Below are positions 1-9,474 of a stretch of 64,000 nucleotides of DNA, piece by piece. The position numbers and the translations under genes were made by a program. The notes below the pieces were generated by a model. That model worked only from the letters and a program-made list of their open reading frames with translations. It searched no databases and had not been told where the DNA came from. The stretch covers positions 15,197,424 through 15,261,423 of the forward strand of contig NC_089732.1 of the NCBI RefSeq assembly GCF_035083965.1, written 5' to 3'. How positions within the stretch are numbered: position 1 is the stretch's first letter; the number at the start of each line of letters is the position of its first letter. The DNA is from Branchiostoma lanceolatum (Eukaryota > Chordata > Leptocardii > Amphioxiformes > Branchiostomatidae).

Positions 1-99
1 AGGATCAATAATGACCAATAATTAATTTTCGAACGTAAACTCGCGAGAGTTATGGAAACGTGACCTTATTGACAAGTGCCTTTACGGATACGTGACGTC

Positions 100-425
100 A
101 GAAATTGGTCAAACGTGCCAGGAAGTTTATAACGCCCACTGTCTCTGTTGAGTGATGGCTGGAGTGCCTAGGTGTATATGGCCTCCTTTATACCTCTCAT
201 AAAGTAGTCCTGTTCAGTGTCCAGTATTCTGACTTTGTCTAGTGAGACGGTATGGTCCGGTAATTCAATGAGGATGTGTTGAGATACAGCGAACTGAGGC
301 GTTTGTGTTCAATGCCAGCTAGGAATCTTGTTCTCAATATGATCTGAGCGTCCTGTCTCACCAATGTAGAATTCTTCGCAAGTCTCATGCCTTGTAGTTC
401 CCTGATACGAAATTATTTCAGAAAA
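100..425 (-). mobile_element. Decayed GIY-YIG fragment of a Penelope-like retroelement
   Basis: Read on the minus strand, the segment near 345-380 gives CEEFYIGETGR, the YIG half of a GIY-YIG nuclease domain. Further on (about 100-290) it gives HILIELPDHTVSLDKVRILD, then a segment like IKEAIYT and a weak LNRDSGRYKLP. These are the usual C-terminal blocks of GIY-YIG domains attached to Penelope-like reverse transcriptases. The pieces lie in different frames and contain stops, so this is a fossil with no product. A second, better preserved relative lies at 50.6-51.1 kb. Family placement rests on motif memory. Confidence 0.6.
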
Positions 426-984
426 AGTTCTCTTCTCAAAGTTTAGCATTTTACAATCATTATGTTAGCTACAAACACATTTACAGATAGACTTCCATGA
501 TAACCTGTATTTCTACATAATGGAAGAAATTGACGCAGTTCTGCCCTGCCAGTTCGACATTTCAGGCAAAACTCGTATTCAAGAGAATAGAAGTACAATT
601 CTAACTCATGAGTGGCGGCAATTTGATGGGCTGGGAGGAGATATTGGTTAGAATATCCTTTAATACCCGTGTGTTTATAGTTTTTTTGGAATATATTTGT
701 GTAAAACATTACTTCGTAGTTATGTGTTCTTGACAAGACTATAACCTGATAGATATAAAGATAACGCCCAAGACCTTTTATGGTCAAATATCAACCAACA
801 TGTACAGTTAGAGCTAGAAATGTGTAGTTTAGGAATTACCCTGTATTTCCTTATCAGAATTTTATGAACCAGACCTACAGACAGAGCACTGGGGTGTGCT
901 ACTTTTGTCGTTGGCAGAGCATGTGTACAATGGAGCAACGAACGATTAGGAAATAGAATAACTAGCCACATTTTCCTCCTTCAG
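426..984. other. No recognisable gene
   Basis: AT-rich sequence before the first MAM exon. Open frames on the minus strand (443-787 and 720-971) have no recognisable motif. The first half of the MAM domain, with its conserved Cys and Trp residues, is not seen here and would be expected further left. Confidence 0.4.
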
Positions 985-1119
985 GACATTACATGTACAT
1001 TGAAGCATCGAACCCACGACAACAAGGAGATGTCGCCCGTCTGATATCTCCGTCCTACCACGCGTATCATCATGGTCAGTGTCTGACGTTCTGGACACAC
1101 ATGTATGGAGTAAACATAG
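985..1119 (+). CDS. MAM-domain exon (middle part), modular extracellular protein
   Basis: The exon follows a TTCCTCCTTCAG acceptor and ends at a GTAAGT donor. With one base from the previous exon it reads [20 protein letters not shown], then ends [15 protein letters not shown]. This is the centre of a MAM domain (a conserved Y-x-x-x-x-A block, then C-L-x-F-x-x-x-M-x-G-x-x-I-G). MAM domains are roughly 160-residue adhesion modules in the ectodomains of secreted or membrane proteins. The exon is in phase 1 on both sides, and its last base joins exactly to the exon at 2447 to complete N-I-G-T-L. The N-terminal part of the domain and the gene start are not in the window or were not recognised. 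Confidence 0.85.
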
Positions 1120-2149
1120 GTAAGTTATACCACTCCTATAACCGCCTTTGGCGTTATAGAAGGATTAAAAGCACTTATCTGAGAGGGCAGGATACGGTGC
1201 TTAAGAAACGCTCTCCGCCATTGTCTATTCAAACTTTTCAAATGAACGATAACCAGCATACTAAGCAGCGCAAGTCGCCCGAATTGCCGAAATTGATATC
1301 GCCGAAGCTGCATTCCTTCACACCAGGGGCCGAACACGCTCCTCCACAGACCCGGGCCTGGGCATAGCGGGGCGCATTTAGCGTGTGTGCGTTTCTCTGT
1401 GTCCTGGGAAAGAGAACGCAGTTTGTGTGCGCAACGCATGCTGGGAAACTCAAACTGTCCTGGGGACGAGTGTTTTGCCAAACTCCCTCCCGTGGCAAAG
1501 TTGGGTCCGTGACATAACTCCCCTCCGAGCGCAATGTAGAGAGGTATAATCTTAACACCCTAACAGCGCCAACGATAAGGTACTTTGTAAATCTGTTTCT
1601 TATAACATAACACACTTGAGCAACATTTTACCCCCCAAGATAACGAACTTTCGTCTTGTTTCCAACGTGTTTAGTTAGAAGAAATAACGGTTAACTACCA
1701 GTGTAGAAGGTCGCCCGTTACGTACTGGTGTACACAACTACGCGCGGAGGAACAAGAAAGGCACAAAACAAAACAAAAACAACAGCTGTGAATTCCAGAA
1801 GTTTATTTTGTTGAGCTTGATCGGCAGTTGATGTGACATAATTCTAAGCCCACGATTTAAACCTATGGCTTCTTCACGGCGCTGGGTACGAGCGTGAGGG
1901 GCCGAACGAGCGCGAGTTGTAAAATCGCTACTTCCTCATACACGCTCTTGTTCCGGCGGGATCCTTTAAGTTTCGTCTGTATCCCCACATCCCCGAGTCC
2001 TGAGCACGTGTGTCTCTTTGACATCCCAGACGCCAAAATCGCATGATTATGCCTTATTTCCGCAAAATTTTCCAACAAGCTAGGAGGTAGGCAAATATCG
2101 TATTATGGCGGCAAATAAGCGGAAATCAAGGCTGACGTCGCATATGACC

Positions 2150-2403
2150 CCGTAAACCATGGCCATGTCCGGGTCAATATGCAAAGTAATGCGCCCGATG
2201 CGCATCGAGCGACTTGGAGCGCTCATACTAAGCCGGAATGCGGTCAAGTCGGTATTAATCCACCTCCCGGAGGTAGATTCGCTGCGATGCGCATCGGGCG
2301 TTTTCAGATGCGATTTGGAGCGTTCATACTAGGCCACAGCAATGCGGCTTTGACGATTTCAGCGATTCGGGCGACTTGGGCGACTTAGTATGAACGGGGT
2401 CCA
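2150..2403. repeat. MITE-like repeat in the MAM intron
   Basis: The intron between the two MAM exons holds a compact structured repeat. GCCCGATGCGCATCG near 2192 recurs inverted near 2286. The phrase with GGAGCGCTCATACTA near 2217 recurs as GGAGCGTTCATACTA near 2317. The right end AGTATGAACGGGGTCC and the left ATGACCCCGT are loosely inverted. No coding sequence is present. It is probably a non-autonomous DNA element, but its ends are uncertain. Confidence 0.4.
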
Positions 2404-2446
2404 GGTCAACAATTTCTATGAATGTTTTTGCATCTGTTGTATTTAG

Positions 2447-2653
2447 GTACGTTGACAGTATCTGTGAAAGCTGAGAGTACGACTACTGCCATCTGGACCA
2501 GATCTGGTAACCAGGGTAACCAGTGGTTCAGCGTCACTGTGAGCATTCCAACCACCGGAAGTTACCAGGTCATCTTTGAAGGAGTCAGAGGAGGGAACGT
2601 TCACGGTGACATTGCAATAGATGACGTCAGCATCCTACAAGGCGCCTGCCCCG
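2447..2653 (+). CDS. MAM-domain exon (C-terminal half)
   Basis: The exon lies between the acceptor TTGTATTTAG and the donor GTGAGG, phase 1 to phase 1, 207 nt. It reads TLTVSVKAEST, then WTRSGNQGNQW, then YQVIFEGVRGGNVHGDIAID and DVSILQGACPG. This is the typical MAM C-terminal half, with the W-x-x-x-G-x-x-G-x-x-W block, the F-E-G-x-R-G segment and the closing G-D-I-A-I-D-D-V-x-I-x-x-x-x-C. It splices in frame to the exon at 985-1119. The following exon is a CCP module, so the protein is a multidomain extracellular mosaic. Confidence 0.9.
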
Positions 2654-3061
2654 GTGAGGCGGTTTTTTCTAAGGCAAATTAAAACATCAGACGTTAAACA
2701 CTTTTGATGTAACTTTGAATCTGTAATGAATCTTCTTTGTAGAGTGTGTCCAGCTTGTTAACTTATCAGGTTCTAGTGGTGTCTGGATGTGCTCCCTTCA
2801 ATGTCGCAGATATATTAGATTAGCGTCCTGCAAGAGAAGGCAGGAGGCAGTGTGCTCATACATGCACCGACGTTTACCATCATCTACTAATTTAACAAAT
2901 TCAGAGAGGCAAAAAAATATGAATTTGTCATTGACCTGATCCTTATGACAGATGAACTTCTAAGTGTGTTTCGATATGCATTTAACAAAGGAAAATATGT
3001 CATTGGAAACATATCTACGTGTTTGCAGGATTTCTGGTTGACATTTTCTTTTACATTTCAG

Positions 3062-3232
3062 GAGTACATTGTCCGACACTCGCAGCTCCAGAGAACGGTG
3101 CCGTGACTGGTGGTACCTCTTATCAGGACGTGGTCCAGTTTACCTGTAACCATGGATACCAGCTGATAGGAGATTCCAGCCGGACGTGCCATGCTGACGG
3201 GGCATGGACTGGGGAAGAGACGACATGTATAG
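3062..3232 (+). CDS. CCP/sushi-domain exon
   Basis: A single-exon complement control protein (sushi) module, phase 1 to phase 1, 171 nt. The acceptor is TTACATTTCAG and the donor GTAACT. It reads VHCPTLAAPENGAV, then VVQFTCNHGYQLIGDSSRTC, then a segment ending GAWTGEETTCI. The four expected cysteines, the P-x-x-x-x-P-E-N-G start, the tyrosine in G-Y-x-L-x-G and the Trp before the last Cys are all present. Such modules mediate protein-protein binding in complement factors, selectins and many invertebrate adhesion proteins. It follows the MAM exons on the same strand in matching phase. Confidence 0.93.
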
Positions 3233-3771
3233 GTAACTCAAATAACCCGACTTATCAAGAACTAGCAGAAGCGTGGGATTATACTATTTCACTATGTCTA
3301 AAGTTGCATGTTCCTGTAGGAGGTATCACTTGCGGTGTATGTGTTTATTTTGCTGGTATGAGGTCACGTTTTCTTGCTTTCATACGAAATACATAACGAA
3401 TGCGTCCCAAATCGTGGCAGAAGACATTGTGACCAAATCTGTACCAACACAGTCGGCACCTTCTCTGCAAGTCATCACATCGTTTTACATTCTTCCCATC
3501 CCTTTCCAGACACACCGGCGGTTGTTCGACCAAGCCATGTGTTACCCGAGCTCTTCCCAGACACCAATGTCTGTTCGCCCGACGCACGCATGTAATAGTT
3601 TACCCAATCAAATTTGTCCAAGGGCTGTACTAGTGACCTCCAAAGCCAGAAAGGGACTATGGAATCTTTACTATTCTTTTATCAGAAAGAAGTTGATAAG
3701 TACTGTACTTATTGCAACCATGAGGCACGTTGGGTTCTTTATGATGCTTCTTTTTTCTAAAAAAAATGTAG

Positions 3772-3889
3772 ACCATCGGTGAGTGTGCCACTGTGAGCTG
3801 TGGGAGTAATCGAAAATGCAGGAACACTCCCGGAGGCTACGAATGCCCGTGCAAGTCGGGGTACAAGGAGTGGAGCGGTAGATGTCGAC
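3772..3889 (+). CDS. EGF-like domain exon (phase anomaly at its start)
   Basis: After the acceptor AAAAATGTAG the sequence reads TIGECATVSCGSNRKCRN, then GGYECPCKSGYKEWSGRCR, and stops at a GTAGGT donor. Six cysteines with EGF spacing and the aromatic-Gly segment GGYECPC are clear. The exon ends in phase 1, as expected. Its readable frame begins in phase 0, whereas the preceding CCP exon ends in phase 1. Its 118 nt is one more than a multiple of three. Joining the two directly would shift frame, so either an exon is missing between them, one base is extra, or the gene is damaged here. Confidence 0.75.
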
Positions 3890-4143
3890 GTAGGTATATA
3901 TAACATATGACATGCTACATCATGGACAGTGATTAACAGTATATTATTCAAGGGATATCCTCTTAAGGATTGGCCATTTTTAGGGGAAATTCAGATTAGC
4001 TTTATCAAATACTTACATGGGATTGTAAAGACAAGAATCGACTTATTTGCCTCATCTTACCAGTTAGCTGAGCCATAGACGCCGTCCATCAGTGCAAATA
4101 CTCTTAACCCTTTAAAAAAATGTGAGTCCTTTTTTTTCCCCAG

Positions 4144-4223
4144 GAAACCTTACCTACAACATCATCACCCGTTTGCTTAATCCCACGGAGTTCGAACGGC
4201 TTGTCAAGGGCGTTCGTCGTAAG
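4144..4223 (+). CDS. Candidate short exon after the EGF module, unassigned domain
   Basis: A strong pyrimidine tract and CCCCAG acceptor precede 80 nt. In phase 1 they read NLTYNIITRLLNPTEFERLV followed by KGVRRK, then an AAGGTAAGC donor. The frame matches the phase-1 end of the EGF exon. The amphipathic text with an N-glycosylation site is compatible with a fragment of a SEA-like or juxtamembrane region, but no family is recognised. It is supported by splice sites and frame only. Confidence 0.45.
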
Positions 4224-4300
4224 GTAAGCGTCACATCCAGGGGACGGCCATTCTTCGCATATTTATGCATTATGATTGTAATTGATCCAAACCGCTTGGC

Positions 4301-4470
4301 CTCGGATCCCGGCGGATACGTACAGGGATTTTTTTTGTATTTTTGGCGGATACTGTGACGGATACAGGCGGATCCAACGTAACTAACTGATCCGACTAAA
4401 TCCGCACGGGCTTTGGAATATTTCCGGAGGAATCCCTGTAACGTTACGTATCCCCTGGGATCCGATGCCA
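4301..4470. repeat. Foldback MITE
   Basis: The left arm CTCGGATCCCGGCGGATACG plus TACAGGGATT is answered by an inverted right arm, AATCCCTGTA then ACGTATCCCCTGGGATCCGA. About 170 bp in all, non-coding, in the intron just after the last exon of the MAM-CCP-EGF gene. Other CGGAT-rich words lie between the arms. Confidence 0.65.
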
Positions 4471-5587
4471 TTTCGTGCTGTGGTACTCTGAACTGAAAGC
4501 ATCGTCCGGACTGGGCGACAACGTATTTGTCGACATATCTAAAATATGTAGTTTTGAGGAAAGTATTGTCCTGCTGAGCATGATAGTGTGTACTTAGAAC
4601 ACGAAACAAATACCTTAATGGGTCCACAATTGGGTATCACCAAGAGATGATGACAATTATGTATGGTCTTGGAGGTAATAACTCTCAGCTATATGGAACG
4701 CTTCAATTTATTGCTCTCCTTGCTTGTAGCATCGCAAACAGAGAGTTTCAATATCAAGTGTAATATCAATTTCAAGTAGAAATACCACTCAAAGTTTTCA
4801 GTATTGTTTCCTAAATCCTCACTGTACTTGATTACAGGTGAAACTACTTTATGCAGAGAGTAAATTGACGAAAAAGGAGTTCGAAGACAAGGACATCCTC
4901 CATTTTCTTCCCTAGAAATCATTCATAATTGTTAGTAGTTAGTGAAACGTGCAAGCTTAAGCAATATACAAGGCAAAAACAAAATATGTTTTCAAGATAC
5001 GCTACGTAGGTCTATACTTTGTTCTCCAACGTATGGGGCATTAATTGCAATAACTGATGGTAGATGATAAAATCAAAGCTGTATCATACTAGTTGCATCT
5101 TCACCAACATTTAAGCAAATCATAGAATATCTAACCGCTTGTTGTTCGTATAGTTAAAGCCCATGACAAATTTTCTATCCCAGTATTATTTGTTATTATA
5201 CTAAACGCACTTCCTGCCATTTAACTATAGCTAGTTCTTTTTCAGTTGTATCCAGATTGGGATGCAATACTAGAAAGACATGCTAGATGCTACAAGAACA
5301 CGCATAGAAGACTAAAACTGAGCCGGATCCTTACATCTTCTTGGTGATTAGAAGTTAGAGCGCTATACAGAAACAATGTATTCGATGATCGTTCTCAGGG
5401 GCGTTTTGTTTTTCTCATATGGAGGAGAGAAATGTAAATTTTCTTAGTATGAAAAGAAAACTTCGTAACTTTGAATGGCATCTTCTGACACTGACGAAAA
5501 AGTGGTTTATTAGCACACTTCCAGAACCATTAATTGAAACCACTTCCAAGCATATTCATTGACATTCTCTCGTGCCTATTCATTGAT
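4471..5587. other. No recognisable gene
   Basis: AT-rich intronic or intergenic DNA without convincing exons. Short open frames (for example 4689-4922 minus) lack any motif. Confidence 0.4.
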
Positions 5588-6446
5588 TGACACACTCTCA
5601 CGCCCATCTATTGACACACTTCCATGCCTTTTCATTGACACACTTCCATGACTGTTTATCGTCACACTTCCACGAATGTTCATCGTCACACTTCCACGAC
5701 TGTTTATCGTCACACTTCCACGACTGTTTATCGTCACACTTCCAAGACTGTTTATCGTCACACTTCCACGACTGTTTATCGTCACACTTCCACGAATGTT
5801 CATCGTCACACTTCCACGACTGTTTATCGTCACACTTCCACGACTGTTTATCGTCACACTTCCACGACTGTTTATCGTCACACTTCCACGAATGTTCATC
5901 GTCACACTTCCACGACTGTTTATCGTCACACTTCCACGACTGTTTATCGTCACACTTCCACGAATGTTCATCGTCACACTTCCACGACTGTTTATCGTCA
6001 CACTTCCACGACTGTTTATCGTCACACTTCCACGACTGCTTATCGTCACACTTCCACGATTGTTTATCGTCACACTTCCACGACTGTTTATCGTCACACT
6101 TCCACGGATGTTCATCGTCACACTTCCACGACTGTTTATCGTCACACTTCCACGACTGTTTATCGTCACACTTCCACGAATGTTCATCGTCACACTTCCA
6201 CGACTGTTTATCGTCACACTTCCACGACTGTTTATCGTCACACTAGCTTCCACGACTGTTTATCGTCACACTTCCACGACTGTTTATCGTCACACTTCCA
6301 CGACTGTTTATCGTCACACTTCCACGGCTGTTAATCGTCACACTTCCATGACTGTTTATCGTCACACTTCCACGACTGTTTATCGTCACACTTCCACGAC
6401 TGTTTATCGTCACACTTCCACGACTGTTTATCGTCACACTTCCACA
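5588..6446. repeat. 24-bp minisatellite, about 35 copies
   Basis: Head-to-tail units of the form CGTCACACTTCCACGACTGT plus TTAT. A recurring variant has AATGTTCA in place of ACTGTTTA at about 5673, 5793, 5889, 5961 and 6177. A four-base insertion (TAGC) sits at 6244. Because 24 is divisible by three and units lack stops, all three plus frames and one minus frame stay open over 200-270 codons. They encode 8-residue repeats such as HFHDCLSS, TVYRHTST, LFIVTLPR and, on the minus strand, GSVTINSR. There is no sign that any frame is used. Confidence 0.95.
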
Positions 6447-8600
6447 ACACACAATCAGCCAATGTGCTATATCGCGGTAATAAATACAACATAAACATAT
6501 CATACACACGTAAAAGAGGTTTAAAACGTACCTTTGCATCTTATAAAATATATCTAGAATTGATAGAATAGAAAATACATAGGTCTGGCTAAACAGTATA
6601 CTTGGATTTCATAATTAAGAACGTTGCTTGTGCATGGGCTTGAACACTGAGGAAATAAAAAGAGAGGTCCCAAAGTGTTGTGTGATGTGTGGTATTTGTA
6701 TTCAATAAGTAATTGCTGCCATGCCGATACGGTTGGTTAAACCTGGAAAAGTCAGATCTAGACCTACAAATTTGCGTAACGGGAAAATAAAGAATGTAGA
6801 TTTGTCATTCTCTGTGAAATGCAAAACGCGTATTCTTCAGGTCAAGTTTTTTTTTTAGTCATTCATTAGTTGTTTTTGATTTGTGATTGAAACTGTTTAT
6901 AAAAAGGATCATCAAGAAAAATCAGGTCGGTGTTTTGCACGACTTTGGCCGTGACGTCTCTCTTACGTCTCTTTAATGGAGCGTGTTTTTTTGTTTCTAT
7001 TCGCCTCACCACAGAGTAGTGCACAGCAAAAGAAAGAAGCACAAAGCTCTGCAAAACGACCAAAGTCACACATTTGCACGGAAATAAACGCAGGGTCCTA
7101 CAGTGAAACTTTGCAAAATCTAGCCATGAGGTGTGTATATAATAAAATATTTGCATCGCTGCGGCCACCCCTCGCACAATGTCAAGACAGGACAGGTTGT
7201 AGAGATGAGTGCGGGGGGGGGGGAACGCCATGATCAGATCGTGTAAGACGGCAAAAGAGAGACTGATGTTGAGAGTGTAGGTGAGGATGGGTGTTGATAA
7301 AAGGAAATACAGCCGTTTATGATAAACAGGTCGACTTGCTTTGAGAGATAGGATATTTTGGGATCTGCGAACTGTGTTTCACCTTTCCTATTTGGAATCT
7401 CTTTCTTTTTTAAATAATGTAGTGGGGTGAAACATTACAAAATATTAATTATGCAAACAAGTACCATCATATGTTATGCAAACAAGTGCACTTTTGCAAA
7501 CACGTATCTTAAACCATCATTTTGAAATGTTGCTGCAATAAACCTCCGCATTTTACCTGGTGCAGGGAAGAGCTGCTGATTTCTAATGAAAGCTATTCAG
7601 TCGAATTAGCTAAAGGTCTTTAGAACGTCGAGAAGTGCACGTTTGTGAAAGATTGTAGCCCACTGCAGCTCTTTTATGCCTTCTAGCAGAAGTATAATGA
7701 ACTTCTCCTAACAGTTTTGTCTTTCTGTACATGTAAACTTTTAAGAATTGCCAAAGTGATCATCAGTAGCTATTGTTGTGTAACAGGTAACATGATATAA
7801 ACTATCGAAAAAATTGTAGAAGAGTCATTATTATCACCACTTTGACTGGAGTTTAACGGGACGTTTATGAAATTGCCCCCCACCCAACATATCCCGCAGT
7901 AGAATGTGATTGATGTTGTATCTAGTCCAACCAGTCCCATTGTTTACTGTGCTGCACACGTCTGTAAGGTCGCACAGGCTAATGTGGCGGCGTTGATTAT
8001 TGTTTTGAAGGACACTGCATGCATGTACTTCAGCCACATTTTGGTGCATGCAGAGTTCTTCACTAGGGTGTTGGTACAGTCCGAACAGATTGATAGCAGA
8101 TGTGGTCGTCTATATGCCAGCAAACTGTCACGTCTCTACATCTGTGCTATAAACTGCCACGTCCATCTTTGTGCACAATTTGACAGAGCCTCAGGGTACG
8201 CGAAGTAACCTCTTTAGAACGCTCAAACTTGTCGGCTCGGGCGCCAGGCGTAGTGATATCTTACCACGTTAAAAATGGTTACCTTTGTGCCATATCGTAA
8301 CGAATTTTCAATCAGGAAAACAGATAACAAGTCAATATGTAAGCCCGATAACATTGAAAATTAACAATAATCCAGAGATGAATCAGAAGGGTTAGAATAT
8401 TTCAAAAAGTGAAAAGAATTTTTTAAGCAAAAGGAAAAAATGCACTGTAGATTATCTTAAAAATGCAGAACTACGAAAAACTAAGTAATAATATTAGAGC
8501 TACAGTATGAAATAGCACCATCAACCACCTAAACCCACATTCAAGCCTTTCTGGGGTGCTCTGAGTTTGTGTGTTACTTTGTCCCGCGTATGAATACTGT
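6447..8600. other. No recognisable gene
   Basis: AT-rich sequence with homopolymer runs (poly-T near 6848, a G9 run near 7213). Short open frames at 6866-7231 (-), 6976-7233 (+) and 7906-8208 (+) have no domain signature. Confidence 0.4.
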
Positions 8601-8641
8601 TCAATATATAATGTGATCAGGAGGAAGTAGCCAGCAAAAAG

Positions 8642-8696
8642 ATGGCTGTGGACGTCTTTTTCTGGCTTTTGGTTTGTCTGCTTGGCGGTGTTGCTG
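8642..8696 (+). CDS. First coding exon: signal peptide of a secreted or membrane protein
   Basis: ATG opens MAVDVFFWLLVCLLGGVA, a short polar start followed by a strongly hydrophobic core and a small-residue cleavage region. After one further base (G) comes a consensus GTAAGT donor, giving a phase-1 end. This is the standard form of a signal-peptide exon in modular secreted proteins. A TATATA word lies about 35 bases upstream of the ATG. The next plus-strand exon able to accept phase 1 that I recognise is at 45301, which would continue G-S-L-P-S-E-P-V and then a kringle. That join spans about 36.6 kb and is inference. The exon call itself rests on start, hydrophobicity and donor. Confidence 0.65.
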
Positions 8697-8974
8697 GTAA
8701 GTTCTTACACTATTGAATCGAAGCCGTAATGTTTACCTCGATCTAAGTATAAAACAGAATCCAAAATACTAAGGGAAAATCCATTTTATTCCTCTTTTTT
8801 TCCTTAAAAATTTGAAAATTGAGGGTTAAACTTTTCAAAAAATCACGTCATCTTGTACAAGTATTTGTCTTTTAACGACACTTATTTTCTGAAATGTTTG
8901 CTTAGTGGGGGCGATTGCCCTGACCAATATTTGTATTATTCAGCCGTCTCGTCTTCATTTCATCATTTTAAATG

Positions 8975-9470
8975 GTAGCTCAGGGCAGTTGCCCGGCCAG
9001 CAGCTAGCACAGGGCAGTTGCCCGACTGGTAGCTCAGGGCAGTTGCCCGGCCGGTAGCTCAGGGCAGTTGCCCGGCCGGTAGCTCAGGGCAGTTGCCCGG
9101 CCGGTTGCTCAGGGCAGTTGCCCGGCCGGTACCTCAGGGCAGTTGCCCGGCCGGTAGCTCAGGGCAGTTGCCCGGCCGGTAGCTCAGGGCAGTTGCCCGG
9201 CCGGTAGCTCAGGGCAGTTGCCCGGCCGGTAGCTCAGGGCAGTTGCCCGGCTGGTAGCTCGGGGCAGTTGCCCGGCTGGTAGCACCGGGCAGTTGCCCGG
9301 CCGGTAGCTCAGGGCAGTTGCCCGGCTGGTAGCACCGGGCAGTTGCCCGGCTGGTAGCACCGGTCAGTTGCCCGGCTGGTAGATGAAGGCAGTTGCCCTG
9401 TCGGTAGATGAGGGAAATTTCCCGGTCGGTAGCTGAAGATAATTGCACGGCCGGTAGCTGGGAGCGGCTG
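8975..9470. repeat. 25-bp minisatellite with an internal palindrome, about 19 copies
   Basis: Tandem units of GGTAGCTCAGGGCAGTTGCC plus CGGCC, very regular between 9040 and 9250 and decaying outward on both sides. Each unit contains GGGCAGTTGCCC, a near-perfect hairpin. The array lies about 280 bp into the intron after the signal-peptide exon. Minus-strand open frames within it are products of the repeat. Confidence 0.95.
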
Positions 9471-9474
9471 TTCT

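Noticed and set aside
1125..1615. Two minus-strand frames of 118-125 codons in the MAM intron
   Set aside because: Overlapping, without motifs, and inside a well-defined intron.
5576..6494. Four long open frames (219-272 codons) in plus and minus orientation
   Set aside because: All are translations of the 24-bp minisatellite; the unit length is divisible by three and lacks stops.
5588..9470. CRISPR-like regular repeats
   Set aside because: Units are directly contiguous without unique spacers, and the genome is animal.
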